NCBI RefSeq assembly: GCF_003634105.1
Contig: NZ_RBIQ01000007.1
Location: forward strand, 248,001-312,000
Source: Maribacter vaceletii
Lineage (GTDB): Bacteria; Bacteroidota; Bacteroidia; Flavobacteriales; Flavobacteriaceae
Length of the DNA stretch: 64,000 nucleotides
Reading direction: 5' to 3'
Part shown: positions 50,976-59,969 of the stretch, in pieces
Layout of the letters: every line of letters begins with the position of its first letter
Numbering within the stretch: position 1 is the first letter of the stretch
Notes under the pieces: model-generated
Seen by the model: only the letters and a program-made list of their open reading frames with translations
The model's database searches: none
Told to the model about the DNA's origin: nothing
Made by a program: the position numbers and the translations under genes

Positions 50976-51530
50976 ATGAAAACAATTAAATTATTAAGTC
51001 TGTCTATATTAGCTTCTTTAGCATTTACCGCTTGTTCTGACGATGATGAAGCTTCAGAAATAGTAAATGAAGAAGAAGTAATAACTACACTAACTGCTAC
51101 CCTAGTTCCCGGTAATAGTACAGATACCATTACCTTAAAAACACAAGATTTAGACGGTGATGGGCCAAATGACCCAGTGGTAACAGTTTCTGGTAATTTA
51201 GCTGCAGACACTACATATGAAGGTACTATTGTTCTTCTTAATGAAACAGAAAGTCCTGCAGAAAATATTACAGAAGAAGTTGAAGAAGAAAGCGATGAGC
51301 ACCAGTTTTTCTATGCCATTAGTAGTGGTCTAAATGCAACTACAACGTATACTAATTTTGATTCTAACGGAGAGAATTTAGGAACTGAGTTTACATTAAC
51401 AACCGGAGCAGCTAGTTCTGGTAATATTACTTTCATCTTACGTCATGAGCCTAAAAAACCGAATACTGGCAGTGAAGATGCGGGTGGAGAAACAGATATT
51501 AGCGCAACATTTAGTGTTGTTATAGAATAA
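50976..51530 (+). CDS. Lipoprotein of the receptor-linked calcium/metal-binding-like type
   Basis: 184 residues with lipobox FTAC (Cys20). Beta-rich, with Asp-rich loops (LDGDGPNDPVV, SDDDEASE) that could bind divalent ions, an EHQFFYAISSG block and a repeated TLTATLVPGNSTD pattern. Databases call homologues type 1 periplasmic-binding-fold superfamily proteins, but I see no such fold. It starts 10 bp after the receptor stop and is the last gene before a strong terminator. Confidence 0.72.
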   Translation: MKTIKLLSLSILASLAFTACSDDDEASEIVNEEEVITTLTATLVPGNSTDTITLKTQDLDGDGPNDPVVTVSGNLAADTTYEGTIVLLNETESPAENITEEVEEESDEHQFFYAISSGLNATTTYTNFDSNGENLGTEFTLTTGAASSGNITFILRHEPKKPNTGSEDAGGETDISATFSVVIE

Positions 51531-51544
51531 TAAACCCTTTACCT

Positions 51545-51580
51545 AAAGTCCTTTGAATATAGTATTCAAAGGACTTTTTT
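51545..51580 (+). terminator. Intrinsic terminator after the metal-uptake operon
   Basis: Perfect 15-bp stem AAAGTCCTTTGAATA (51545-51559) and TATTCAAAGGACTTT (51563-51577), loop TAG, followed by a T run to 51580. It lies 14 bp after the lipoprotein stop and also ends the LysR transcript from the other side. Confidence 0.92.
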
Positions 51581-51590
51581 ATATCATGAA

Positions 51591-52481
51591 TTAGGTGTTT
51601 CTTAATAACATCTCTACACAATTAAATAATGCCTTGTTTCTATTATCCTCTTTCCAAACAGCCGAAAGTACTGCTCTCTGTGGAATATTAATTAATTCTA
51701 TAAACTTTACGCGCATATGAAATCCGCTTTGCAAAGCGGTAGGAACTATAGCAACCCCAAGGTTATTCTCTACCAATTTAAAAATGGTATGCGCATGCAC
51801 AGACTTATGTGATATTTTAGGCGTAAAACCAGCATCTTCACAAATGCTCATTACCGTTTCATAATACAAAGGACTATAGTCTTGAGAAAACAATATAAAA
51901 TCTTCGTTCTTTAAAATAGCCACACTATTAAAATCTCGGGTTAACACAGGATAAGATTCTGGTAAAACAACAGAAAAAGTATCTTCCTGCACCGTTTTCA
52001 TATGTAACCCTTCTGGAACCCTAGATAAGCGTATAAACCCCAAATCTAATTTATCCTTTACAATAGCACTTATTTGAGCTCCGTTAGATAACTCCTCAAG
52101 GCTAGTTTTTATCTTAGGAAAGTTATCCTTTAGTTTTACCAATAAATTAGGGATTACACTTTGCATAGCAGAACCCAAAAAACCAATACGAACCTCACCA
52201 TATTCCCCACCATCAATATGTTTTAACTGTTTGGTAGTAACTTCTAAATGATTTAAAATAAACTCTAACTCTACTTTTAAATACTCCCCAGCTTTAGTTA
52301 AAACCACTTTCTTTTTACTACGGACAAACAATTGCGTATCTAGAATTTCTTCCATTTGTTTTATTTGTCTACTAAGACCAGGTTGCGATATAAAAAGTTT
52401 CTCAGCCGCCTTACGATAGTGCAATTCTTCAGCTACTGCTAAAAAATATTTAAAATGGCGTAGTTCTATTTGATAACCCAT
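51591..52481 (-). CDS. LysR-family transcriptional regulator (likely of hut)
   Basis: 296 residues. N-terminal winged helix (4-63, FLAVAEELHYRKAAEKLFISQPGLSRQIKQMEEIL) and a substrate-binding domain (about 90-290). It is divergent from hutH across 77 bp, the normal place for a LysR activator of the adjacent operon. Between the two genes AAAAATA and TATTTTT are an inverted repeat at 52520-52538; this could be a site but is weak in AT-rich DNA. The inducer (urocanate or histidine) is inferred from position. Confidence 0.9.
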   Translation of the reverse strand: MGYQIELRHFKYFLAVAEELHYRKAAEKLFISQPGLSRQIKQMEEILDTQLFVRSKKKVVLTKAGEYLKVELEFILNHLEVTTKQLKHIDGGEYGEVRIGFLGSAMQSVIPNLLVKLKDNFPKIKTSLEELSNGAQISAIVKDKLDLGFIRLSRVPEGLHMKTVQEDTFSVVLPESYPVLTRDFNSVAILKNEDFILFSQDYSPLYYETVMSICEDAGFTPKISHKSVHAHTIFKLVENNLGVAIVPTALQSGFHMRVKFIELINIPQRAVLSAVWKEDNRNKALFNCVEMLLRNT

Positions 52482-52558
52482 AGTTATTATAAATGAATTA
52501 AATGGTATTGGTGAGCATCAAAAATAATTAATATTTTTATCTTCATAAAAGTAAAAAT

Positions 52559-54139
52559 ATGATTTCTACTCCTCCTACATTTCGTTTTGGCGAAGATTGG
52601 CTTACAACTAGTATTGCACTATCTATTGCCAATGGTACTACTAAAGGTGTAATTTCCTCTGAACAAAGAAATAAAATTAAAGAATGTGCCAAAAAAGTAA
52701 CCTCCATTGTAAATAAAGGTGAAGCTGTTTATGGTATAAATACAGGATTTGGTCCATTATGCACCACTAAAATATCTAAAGAAGAAACTCAAATATTACA
52801 AACCAATATTTTAAAAAGTCATAGCGTTGGTGTTGGTAAACCTATTGCAACAAAGATTGCAAAACTAATGCTCATCTTAAAAGCACAATCCCTAACTAAA
52901 GGGTTTTCAGGTATTGCAGAAACTACAATAGATAGAATTTTATGGCTTATTAATAATGACATAATTCCTGTTGTACCTTCGCAAGGTTCCGTTGGAGCTT
53001 CTGGAGATTTAGCTCCGTTATCTCATTTATTTCTTCCTTTAATAGGTTTAGGCAAGGTTGAATTTAATGAAGAAACAATGCAAACCTCCGAACTATTTCA
53101 ATCAAAAAATATAAAACCAATAGAACTTGGTCCAAAAGAAGGTTTAGCCCTAATAAATGGAACTCAATTTATAGCTGCACACGCAGTTAAAGTTGTAGGC
53201 AAACTACAAAGCTGCCTTTCTCAAGCAGATATTATTGGTGCTATGATGATTGAAGGCCTTCAAGGCTCCATTAAGCCATTTTATAAAGAGCTGCATGAGT
53301 TACGTCCTTTTAAAGGAAATATACATGTTGCCTCTAGAGTAAAATCTCTTTTGCACGGTTCCGAAATAATGGAAGACCATATAGATTGCGAACGTGTGCA
53401 AGACCCTTATTCTTTACGCTGTATTCCTCAAGTACATGGAGCGTCTAGAAATGCATGGTTACATTTAAAAGAATTGGTAGAAACAGAACTAAATTCAGTT
53501 ACCGACAATCCTATTATTATAGATGAGAAATTAACTATTAGCGGTGGTAATTTTCACGGACAACCTTTAGCCATGGCTCTAGATTATGCTTGCTTAGCAG
53601 CTTCTGAAATTGGAAACATATCCGACCGTAGAATATATTTAGCCTTAGAAGGTAATAGCCCTGGGGTACCAAAATTACTAATGGAAGATACCGGAATTAA
53701 TTCGGGATATATGATTTTACAATACACAACAGCCGCCTTAGCTAGTGAAAACAAAGGATTATGTTTCCCGTCTAGTGCAGATAGCATTCCTACATCACTT
53801 GGGCAAGAAGACCATGTTAGCATGGGATCTATTGGTGGTAGAAAAGCGTTACAGGTCATTGAAAATGTAGAAAAAATTCTGGCCATTGAATTGCTAACAG
53901 CTGCCCAGGCGTTTGAGTTTAGAAAACCTATGAAATCTGGGATTCTTTTAGATGAAATTCATAAAGAGCTTCGAACAAAAGTTTCCTTTGCAGATAAAGA
54001 CCGTGTTTTTTCTGATGACATTGAAAAAGGTATTCAAATGATTCAAAATAAAACCATTATTAATGTAATCAATAAAACATGCGAAAGAGAAAACATATCT
54101 CTTGAAACTGTTTATTCCAACGAATTTGAAGTATATTAA
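52559..54139 (+). CDS. hutH: Histidine ammonia-lyase
   Basis: 526 residues, the first enzyme of histidine degradation: L-histidine to urocanate and ammonia. The MIO prosthetic group forms from Ala147-Ser148-Gly149 in GSVGASGDLAPL, and the catalytic Tyr58 is in YGINTGFG. Asn in FIAAH/NGTQ and ENKGLCFPSSADSIPTSLGQEDHVS are further family marks. The ATG gives the usual N-terminus. It is first of four genes hutHIUG. A GXXGHG-like phenylalanine lyase identity is unlikely given the His-specific context. Confidence 0.96.
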   Translation: MISTPPTFRFGEDWLTTSIALSIANGTTKGVISSEQRNKIKECAKKVTSIVNKGEAVYGINTGFGPLCTTKISKEETQILQTNILKSHSVGVGKPIATKIAKLMLILKAQSLTKGFSGIAETTIDRILWLINNDIIPVVPSQGSVGASGDLAPLSHLFLPLIGLGKVEFNEETMQTSELFQSKNIKPIELGPKEGLALINGTQFIAAHAVKVVGKLQSCLSQADIIGAMMIEGLQGSIKPFYKELHELRPFKGNIHVASRVKSLLHGSEIMEDHIDCERVQDPYSLRCIPQVHGASRNAWLHLKELVETELNSVTDNPIIIDEKLTISGGNFHGQPLAMALDYACLAASEIGNISDRRIYLALEGNSPGVPKLLMEDTGINSGYMILQYTTAALASENKGLCFPSSADSIPTSLGQEDHVSMGSIGGRKALQVIENVEKILAIELLTAAQAFEFRKPMKSGILLDEIHKELRTKVSFADKDRVFSDDIEKGIQMIQNKTIINVINKTCERENISLETVYSNEFEVY

Positions 54140-54143
54140 TCCC

Positions 54144-55391
54144 ATGCAAAAACTAACACTAATAGGGCCATTTTCGCAAATAATAACAATGGCTGGACTT
54201 CCTTTAAAAAGGAAATTGAATGATGACCAAATACACCCGATTGAAGAAGGTGGTGTTCTTATTAGCAATCAAAGAATTAAAGCTATAGGGAACTACTCCG
54301 AAATGCAAAAAACGTATAGCGATGCACATGTAATTACACTTAAAGGAAAACATGTTTGCCTACCCGGTTTAATAGATGCCCATACACATATTTGTTTTGG
54401 AGGAACAAGAGCTAATGATTATGCTATGCGTAATGCTGGAAAGTCTTATCTAGAAATTGCAAAAGCCGGTGGTGGCATCTGGGACACGGTTATGCAAACC
54501 AGAAAAGCTACGCAAGAAGAACTTACGAAAAGTACGATTAAAAGAGCCAATCGCCATTTAAAAAATGGCGTTACAACTATCGAAGTTAAAAGCGGCTATG
54601 GACTCTCCGTAGCTGAAGAATTAAAAATGTTGTATGCCATAAAAGAGGCTAACGAAAAAACGGACTCTGATTTGGTACCTACTTGCTTGGCAGCTCATAT
54701 GTTGCCTAAAGATTATACCGGTACAGCAGAGGAGTACTTAGAAGAAATAAGTATTGAACTTTTTCCTTTACTAAAAGAGGAGAATCTTACCAATAGAATA
54801 GATGCCTTTATAGAAGAAAGTGCATTCTCTAAAGAACAGATTGCCCCATACTTTAAAAAGGCAAAAGATTTAGGTTTTGATATCACTGTTCATGCAGACC
54901 AATTTTCTACAAGCGGCAGCCAAACAGCAATAGAGCATAATGCTGTAAGCGCGGACCATTTAGAAGCAAGTACCGAAAAAGAAATTCAACTTTTAGCTAA
55001 AAGTAATGTTATATCTATGGCTTTACCAGGAGCTTCTCTAGGCTTGGGATGTGCCTTTACTCCTGCAAGAAAAATACTAGATGCCGGTGGTTCTTTAGCA
55101 ATTGCAAGTGACCATAACCCTGGCTCTGCTCCTATGGGAGATTTACTAACGCAAGCGGCTATTTTAGGTACTTTTGAAAAACTCTCGAATGCAGAAGTTT
55201 TAGCAGGGATTACGTTCCGTGCTGCTGCAGCTTTACAATTAGAGGATAGAGGACAATTATTAGAAGGTAAACTAGCAGATTTTAGCGTTTTTCATACCGA
55301 TAATTACAATGAAATTCTATACAACCAAGGTAACTTAAAACCTTGTATGGTATGGAAAAATGGAACTTTAGTATACGATAAGCATAAATAG
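54144..55391 (+). CDS. hutI: Imidazolonepropionase
   Basis: 415 residues from ATG at 54144, 4 bp after the hutH stop. A frame extends upstream to 54102, overlapping hutH, but the added residues look non-native. Metal-dependent amidohydrolase converting imidazolone-5-propionate to N-formimidoyl-L-glutamate. Metal motif DAHTHICFGG (about 82), the active-site His in TVHADQFS (about 250) and Asp in ASDHNPGSAP (about 325) are intact. Confidence 0.95.
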   Translation: MQKLTLIGPFSQIITMAGLPLKRKLNDDQIHPIEEGGVLISNQRIKAIGNYSEMQKTYSDAHVITLKGKHVCLPGLIDAHTHICFGGTRANDYAMRNAGKSYLEIAKAGGGIWDTVMQTRKATQEELTKSTIKRANRHLKNGVTTIEVKSGYGLSVAEELKMLYAIKEANEKTDSDLVPTCLAAHMLPKDYTGTAEEYLEEISIELFPLLKEENLTNRIDAFIEESAFSKEQIAPYFKKAKDLGFDITVHADQFSTSGSQTAIEHNAVSADHLEASTEKEIQLLAKSNVISMALPGASLGLGCAFTPARKILDAGGSLAIASDHNPGSAPMGDLLTQAAILGTFEKLSNAEVLAGITFRAAAALQLEDRGQLLEGKLADFSVFHTDNYNEILYNQGNLKPCMVWKNGTLVYDKHK

Positions 55392-55392
55392 T

Positions 55393-57396
55393 ATGATTGA
55401 TTTTAAAACAACAATACTTCAAGGAATTCCATCTAAATTACCTCCAAAAAGAATACTTTCTTCAGAAGCAAATCATGCTCCTAAACGAAAAGATATTCTT
55501 TCCGAAGATGAAAAAAAACTAGCCGTTCGCAATGCTCTAAGATATTTCCCAGAAGAATGGCATGCTGAACTTGCGCCAGAATTTGCAACGGAACTAAAAA
55601 AGTTTGGTCGCATTTACATGCACCGTTTTATGCCTAAATATAAAATGTATGCCAGACCAATTTCTGAATATCCTGCGCAAAACTCCCAAGCAGCCAGCAT
55701 AATGCTTATGATTCAGAATAACTTAGACCCCGCCGTTGCACAGCATCCTGAAGAGCTTATTACTTATGGTGGTAATGGTTCTGTTTTTCAGAATTGGGCA
55801 CAGTACCTTTTAACCATGCAGTACTTGGCAACCATGACTATGGAACAAACGCTACATATTTATTCTGGTCACCCTATGGGGTTATTCCCCTCAGGCATTG
55901 AAGCTCCTAGAGTAGTAGTTACAAATGGCATGATGATTCCTAATTACTCTAAACCAGACGATTGGGAAAAATACAATGCCCTTGGTGTTACGCAATACGG
56001 ACAAATGACTGCAGGATCCTATATGTATATTGGGCCTCAAGGTATAGTACATGGCACAACTATTACCGTAATGAACGCTTTTAGAAAAGTACTCCACAAA
56101 GATGAAAATCCTAATGGAAAAATATTCTTAACCGCTGGTTTGGGCGGTATGAGTGGTGCTCAGCCGAAAGCCGGAAATATTGTTGGCTGTATTACTATTT
56201 GTGCGGAAGTTAATGAAACTGCCGCTCGTAAAAGACACGAACAAGGCTGGGTAGATGAGCTTATTGAAAATATGGACGATTTAGTTCTACGAACTAAAGA
56301 AGCAAAAAGCAAAAACGAAACCGTTTCAATAGCTTTTATTGGCAATATTGTGAATGTATGGGAACGCTTTTATGAAGAGGAAATTTACGTTCATTTAGGG
56401 TCGGACCAAACATCTCTCCATAATCCATGGGCTGGAGGGTATTATCCTGTTGATATTTCTTTTGAAGATGCTAACCAAATGATGGCCAATCAACCAGAAG
56501 ATTTTAAAAAAGAAGTCCAGAAAACCTTAAAGAGACATGCAGAAGCCATAAATAAACATACTGCAAAAGGAACCTACTTTTTTGATTATGGTAATGCTTT
56601 TTTACTAGAAGCTTCTCGTGCAGGAGGGGATGTTATGGCTAAAAATAATATCGATTTTAAATACCCATCTTATGTACAAGATATTTTAGGACCTATGTGT
56701 TTCGATTATGGTTTTGGGCCATTTAGATGGGTCTGCACTTCGGGAAAAGCCTCCGATTTACAAAAAACCGATGCTATTGCATGCCAAATTATGGAGGAAA
56801 TAAAATTGAATTCTCCAGAGGAAATTCGGCAACAAATGCAAGACAATATTACCTGGATTAAAGAAGCTGAAAAGAACAATCTTGTGGTAGGTTCCCAAGC
56901 TCGTATTTTATATGCCGATGCAGAAGGAAGAGCAAAAATAGCAGATGCTTTTAACAATGCAGTACAATCTGGAGAGCTTTCTTCTCCTATAGTTTTAGGA
57001 AGAGACCACCATGATGTTAGTGGAACCGATTCTCCATATAGAGAAACCAGTAATATTTATGACGGCAGTAAATTCACAGCAGATATGGCTATACACAATG
57101 TTATAGGAGATAGTTTCCGTGGAGCTACATGGGTTTCTATCCATAATGGCGGAGGCGTTGGCTGGGGAGAAGTCATAAATGGTGGATTCGGAATGGTTTT
57201 AGACGGCTCCAAACAAGCATCTAAACGGTTAAAAAACATGTTGTTTTACGATGTAAATAATGGTATTTCTCGCCGTAGTTGGGCACGTAATAACGAGGCT
57301 ATGTTTGCTATAAAAAGAGAAATGGAACGCACGCCAGAACTTAAAGTCACACTACCTAATTTAGTAGAAGACAAACTTTTAGAGAATCTGTTTTAG
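55393..57396 (+). CDS. hutU: Urocanate hydratase, long form
   Basis: 667 residues; NAD-dependent addition of water to urocanate giving imidazolone propionate. Signature blocks include YGGNGSVFQNWAQY, GQMTAGSYMYIGPQGIVHGT, AGLGGMSGAQPKAGNIVG, and the active-site segment DYGNAFLLEASRAGGD and FRWVCTSGK. Most bacterial HutU proteins are about 550-560 residues, whereas eukaryotic enzymes are about 676. This is the long type, with extra sequence spread through the N-terminal and middle parts. It starts 1 nt after the hutI stop. Confidence 0.96.
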   Translation: MIDFKTTILQGIPSKLPPKRILSSEANHAPKRKDILSEDEKKLAVRNALRYFPEEWHAELAPEFATELKKFGRIYMHRFMPKYKMYARPISEYPAQNSQAASIMLMIQNNLDPAVAQHPEELITYGGNGSVFQNWAQYLLTMQYLATMTMEQTLHIYSGHPMGLFPSGIEAPRVVVTNGMMIPNYSKPDDWEKYNALGVTQYGQMTAGSYMYIGPQGIVHGTTITVMNAFRKVLHKDENPNGKIFLTAGLGGMSGAQPKAGNIVGCITICAEVNETAARKRHEQGWVDELIENMDDLVLRTKEAKSKNETVSIAFIGNIVNVWERFYEEEIYVHLGSDQTSLHNPWAGGYYPVDISFEDANQMMANQPEDFKKEVQKTLKRHAEAINKHTAKGTYFFDYGNAFLLEASRAGGDVMAKNNIDFKYPSYVQDILGPMCFDYGFGPFRWVCTSGKASDLQKTDAIACQIMEEIKLNSPEEIRQQMQDNITWIKEAEKNNLVVGSQARILYADAEGRAKIADAFNNAVQSGELSSPIVLGRDHHDVSGTDSPYRETSNIYDGSKFTADMAIHNVIGDSFRGATWVSIHNGGGVGWGEVINGGFGMVLDGSKQASKRLKNMLFYDVNNGISRRSWARNNEAMFAIKREMERTPELKVTLPNLVEDKLLENLF

Positions 57397-57408
57397 TAAT
57401 TTGTTACA

Positions 57409-58386
57409 ATGAAAAACTACGCACCTCCCATATCAAAAAATTGGAAAGGAAGAACCTCCGAAGACCAACAATATATTCACGAAAAGATAGAGTGCGTAAA
57501 TTTATTTTCTAATCCTAAAAAAATACTTTCTAAAGGTTTTGGAATTATTGGTTATGCTTGCGATGAAGGTGTAAAACGCAACAAAGGAAGAGTTGGCGCC
57601 ATACATGGACCAGATAGGATTAAACAAACTCTAGGACCAATGCCTAACCCACTTGCTAATAGTACATCTTTATATGATTTTGGAAACATAAGCTGTTTAG
57701 ATAATAATTTAGAAATAACGCAAGAAAACTTAGCAACCTCTATTGCCAAAATATTACATGACAATTGCTTTCCTATTGGTATTGGAGGTGGTCATGATAT
57801 TGCCTACGGACATTACAATGGTATTAAAAAACACTTAGGAAATAATAAAAGTATTGGTATTATTAATTTTGATGCACACTTTGATTTACGTTCCGATGAA
57901 AACAGACCAAATTCTGGAACACCATTTTATCAAATTGCAAAAGATTGTCTTGCCGAAAATCTTCCTTTTAATTATTTATGTTTGGGTATTAGAGAAGACG
58001 CTAATCCCAAAATATTATTTGAAACCGCAAAAGAATTTAATGTAGATTTTATCTATAATAATGATTTTAACTTACAAAATATAGAAGCAATAAATAACAT
58101 TTTGGATTCCTTTATAAATAAAGTAGATGCAATTTATGTAACTATAGATTTAGACGGCTTTTCATCGGCATACGCTCCAGGTGTTAGTGCTGCCTCACCA
58201 ATGGGTTTTGCTCCTGATATTGTTTTAATAAGTCTTCATAAAATCATAGCATCAAAAAAACTTATTTCTTTAGATTTAGCAGAATTTAATCCCAAATACG
58301 ACCGAGATAATCAAACAGCAAAATTAGCCTCTTCTTTGATTCATTTTGTCTTAAGAAAACATAAGCACCTAAATATCAATATTTAA
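57409..58386 (+). CDS. hutG: Formimidoylglutamase
   Basis: 325 residues of the ureohydrolase (arginase) superfamily, converting N-formimidoyl-L-glutamate to glutamate and formamide. The binuclear manganese ligands are GGGHD (about 125), NFDAHFDLR (about 151) and TIDLDGFSSAYAPG (about 245), in the usual order. It completes a four-enzyme hutHIUG route directly to glutamate. It starts 13 bp after hutU; no good terminator follows on the plus strand. Confidence 0.94.
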   Translation: MKNYAPPISKNWKGRTSEDQQYIHEKIECVNLFSNPKKILSKGFGIIGYACDEGVKRNKGRVGAIHGPDRIKQTLGPMPNPLANSTSLYDFGNISCLDNNLEITQENLATSIAKILHDNCFPIGIGGGHDIAYGHYNGIKKHLGNNKSIGIINFDAHFDLRSDENRPNSGTPFYQIAKDCLAENLPFNYLCLGIREDANPKILFETAKEFNVDFIYNNDFNLQNIEAINNILDSFINKVDAIYVTIDLDGFSSAYAPGVSAASPMGFAPDIVLISLHKIIASKKLISLDLAEFNPKYDRDNQTAKLASSLIHFVLRKHKHLNINI

Positions 58387-58397
58387 CCTCAGTTCAC

Positions 58398-58625
58398 AAA
58401 AAAAGCCTCCCATTATGGAAAGCCTTTCATTGGATAGTATCGATCACCATCGATATCTACACCTTGGCTTCAAATAAATTTGAAGCACAACACAACGCAT
58501 CAAAGATACTAAAGTATTTATCTAATTCAATATACTAAACATTAGTTTTTAAAGAAAACAAGCATAACTAATATACCTGTAAACCATTAGAAAAGTATAT
58601 TCACCGATACTATTGTACTAACCGG
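58398..58625 (-). ncRNA. Candidate structured non-coding RNA (minus strand)
   Basis: Read on the minus strand, the 386-bp gap between hutG and the lipoprotein gene contains nested inverted repeats. ATAGTATCG and CGATACTAT are complementary over about 170 nt. Hairpins include CTTCAAA/TTTGAAG (58469-58486), ATCGAT/ATCGAT (58440-58455) and AATATAC/GTATATT. A final GCTTTCCA...TGGGAGGC stem is followed by a 7-T run, making an intrinsic terminator. There is no open reading frame of note. A 6S-like regulatory RNA is one possibility; boundaries and identity are not certain. Confidence 0.4.
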
Positions 58626-58740
58626 CAATACCTGAATCTAGATGAAAAGCAAAAAAAGGGGTTTATGAAATAAAAAACGTCCATGGAACGAAAAACCTTA
58701 CACTACAACGTAATTCTCTTCATGTAGCTCTAAGGGAATT

Positions 58741-58748
58741 TACCTTTG
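58741..58748 (+). promoter_or_regulatory. Bacteroidota -7 promoter element of the lipoprotein gene
   Basis: TACCTTTG matches the TAnnTTTG consensus of Bacteroidota primary sigma factor. It lies 24 bp before the ATG at 58773, giving a short leader. A convincing TTTG -33 element about 19 bp upstream is not visible. Confidence 0.55.
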
Positions 58749-58772
58749 TAAACATATAGTAATAAATATGTT

Positions 58773-59963
58773 ATGGGTAAGTTTAATTTATTTCTAATTT
58801 GTATTTCCTTAGTAGTAACTTCTTGTTCTAAAGAAGAAGTAATTTTTGAAGAGATAGCTAAAGACAAGTTAACTCCAGAAATTATTCCAATAGAAGAACC
58901 AAACGTTATTAATTTATCTGCGGCAGCATCTAAAACCAATACATGGGTTTCTAATATGCAACAAGCTAACGGACTTTTAGAAAGTGCAGAAAACACAAAT
59001 TTTGTTTCTTTATACGATAACTCTTTAGCTGCTTTAGTCTACATAAAAGAAGGAGAAATTAAAAAAGCTGAAAAAATATTTAATTTTTTTAATGGCAAAT
59101 TAAATGCAGAATTACTACATGGTACTGGAGGTTTTTACCAATTTAGAAATAATAAAGGAGAACAAGGCAGTAGAACTTGGATGGGAGATAATGCTTGGCT
59201 GCTAATTGCTCTTAACCACTATCATGAAGCTACCCAAACACAAAAATATAGTGCAATGGCTAATGCTCTAGAGCAATGGCTACGTTCATTACAAAAAGAA
59301 GATGGCAGTTTAATAGGAGGTTATAATGAAGATGGAACCGAAATTCCAAAAGTAACCGAAGGCATAATAACCGCATTTAATGCGGTACCTGGCTATGATA
59401 ATTTCCATACTAATATTCTTTCTTTTTTAAAATTAAATAGATGGGATAGCTCTGAAAAATTAGTAACTGCTTGGCCAGAAAACCCAGATTACAAATACGC
59501 TTTAGACTTGCATGGCTTAAGTATTGGTATTTTTCCGGATTTTCCTATTGAAGCATTAACTAAACTAGACCGCTACAAAAACACACAAATTAACACTACA
59601 AATGGTGAGTTAATTACAGGCTATTCTTTTGACGAGGATAAAGATGTAATTTGGTTAGAAGGTACCGCACAAATTTTAGTTGCTTTTCAACAAAAAAATA
59701 AAGATAAAGAAGCAAACGATATTATTAAAAATTTAGAAAAAACATTTATTACTAGTACTTCTTTGGAAGGCGCACAAGGAATACCATACACTACTAACCA
59801 TGGAACAACGTATGGAGCCGGTCTACTTTGGGATCATGCAGACCTTACTCCTGCAATATCTTCCTCTGCTTGGTATCTTTTTTCTCAATTAAAGTTTAGC
59901 CCTTTTACTTTAGGAAACAATAAAAACATTCCTGAAGCTGATAAGTTTTGGAAAACTAACTAA
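58773..59963 (+). CDS. Lipoprotein of six-hairpin (alpha/alpha) glycosidase type
   Basis: 396 residues. Lipobox VTSC (Cys18). The rest is helical with repeated hairpins: SLYDNSLAALVYIKEGEIKKAEKIF, TWMGDNAWLLIALNHYHEATQTQKYSAMANALEQWL, DVIWLEGTAQILVAFQQ. These are the pairs of an (alpha/alpha)6 barrel. Acidic residues in RTWMGDN and WLEGTA could be catalytic, as in other glycosidases of this fold. It is probably periplasmic or outer-membrane attached; the polysaccharide substrate is unknown. Own promoter upstream; not linked to hut. Confidence 0.75.
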   Translation: MGKFNLFLICISLVVTSCSKEEVIFEEIAKDKLTPEIIPIEEPNVINLSAAASKTNTWVSNMQQANGLLESAENTNFVSLYDNSLAALVYIKEGEIKKAEKIFNFFNGKLNAELLHGTGGFYQFRNNKGEQGSRTWMGDNAWLLIALNHYHEATQTQKYSAMANALEQWLRSLQKEDGSLIGGYNEDGTEIPKVTEGIITAFNAVPGYDNFHTNILSFLKLNRWDSSEKLVTAWPENPDYKYALDLHGLSIGIFPDFPIEALTKLDRYKNTQINTTNGELITGYSFDEDKDVIWLEGTAQILVAFQQKNKDKEANDIIKNLEKTFITSTSLEGAQGIPYTTNHGTTYGAGLLWDHADLTPAISSSAWYLFSQLKFSPFTLGNNKNIPEADKFWKTN

Positions 59964-59969
59964 GGCTTG

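Noticed and set aside
54102-54143. Upstream extension of hutI into hutH
   Set aside because: The added residues do not look like HutI; ATG at 54144 follows the hutH stop by 4 bp and gives the usual N-terminus.
58387-58772. Missed coding gene between hutG and the lipoprotein
   Set aside because: Only short frames on both strands; hairpins and a terminator fit an RNA better.
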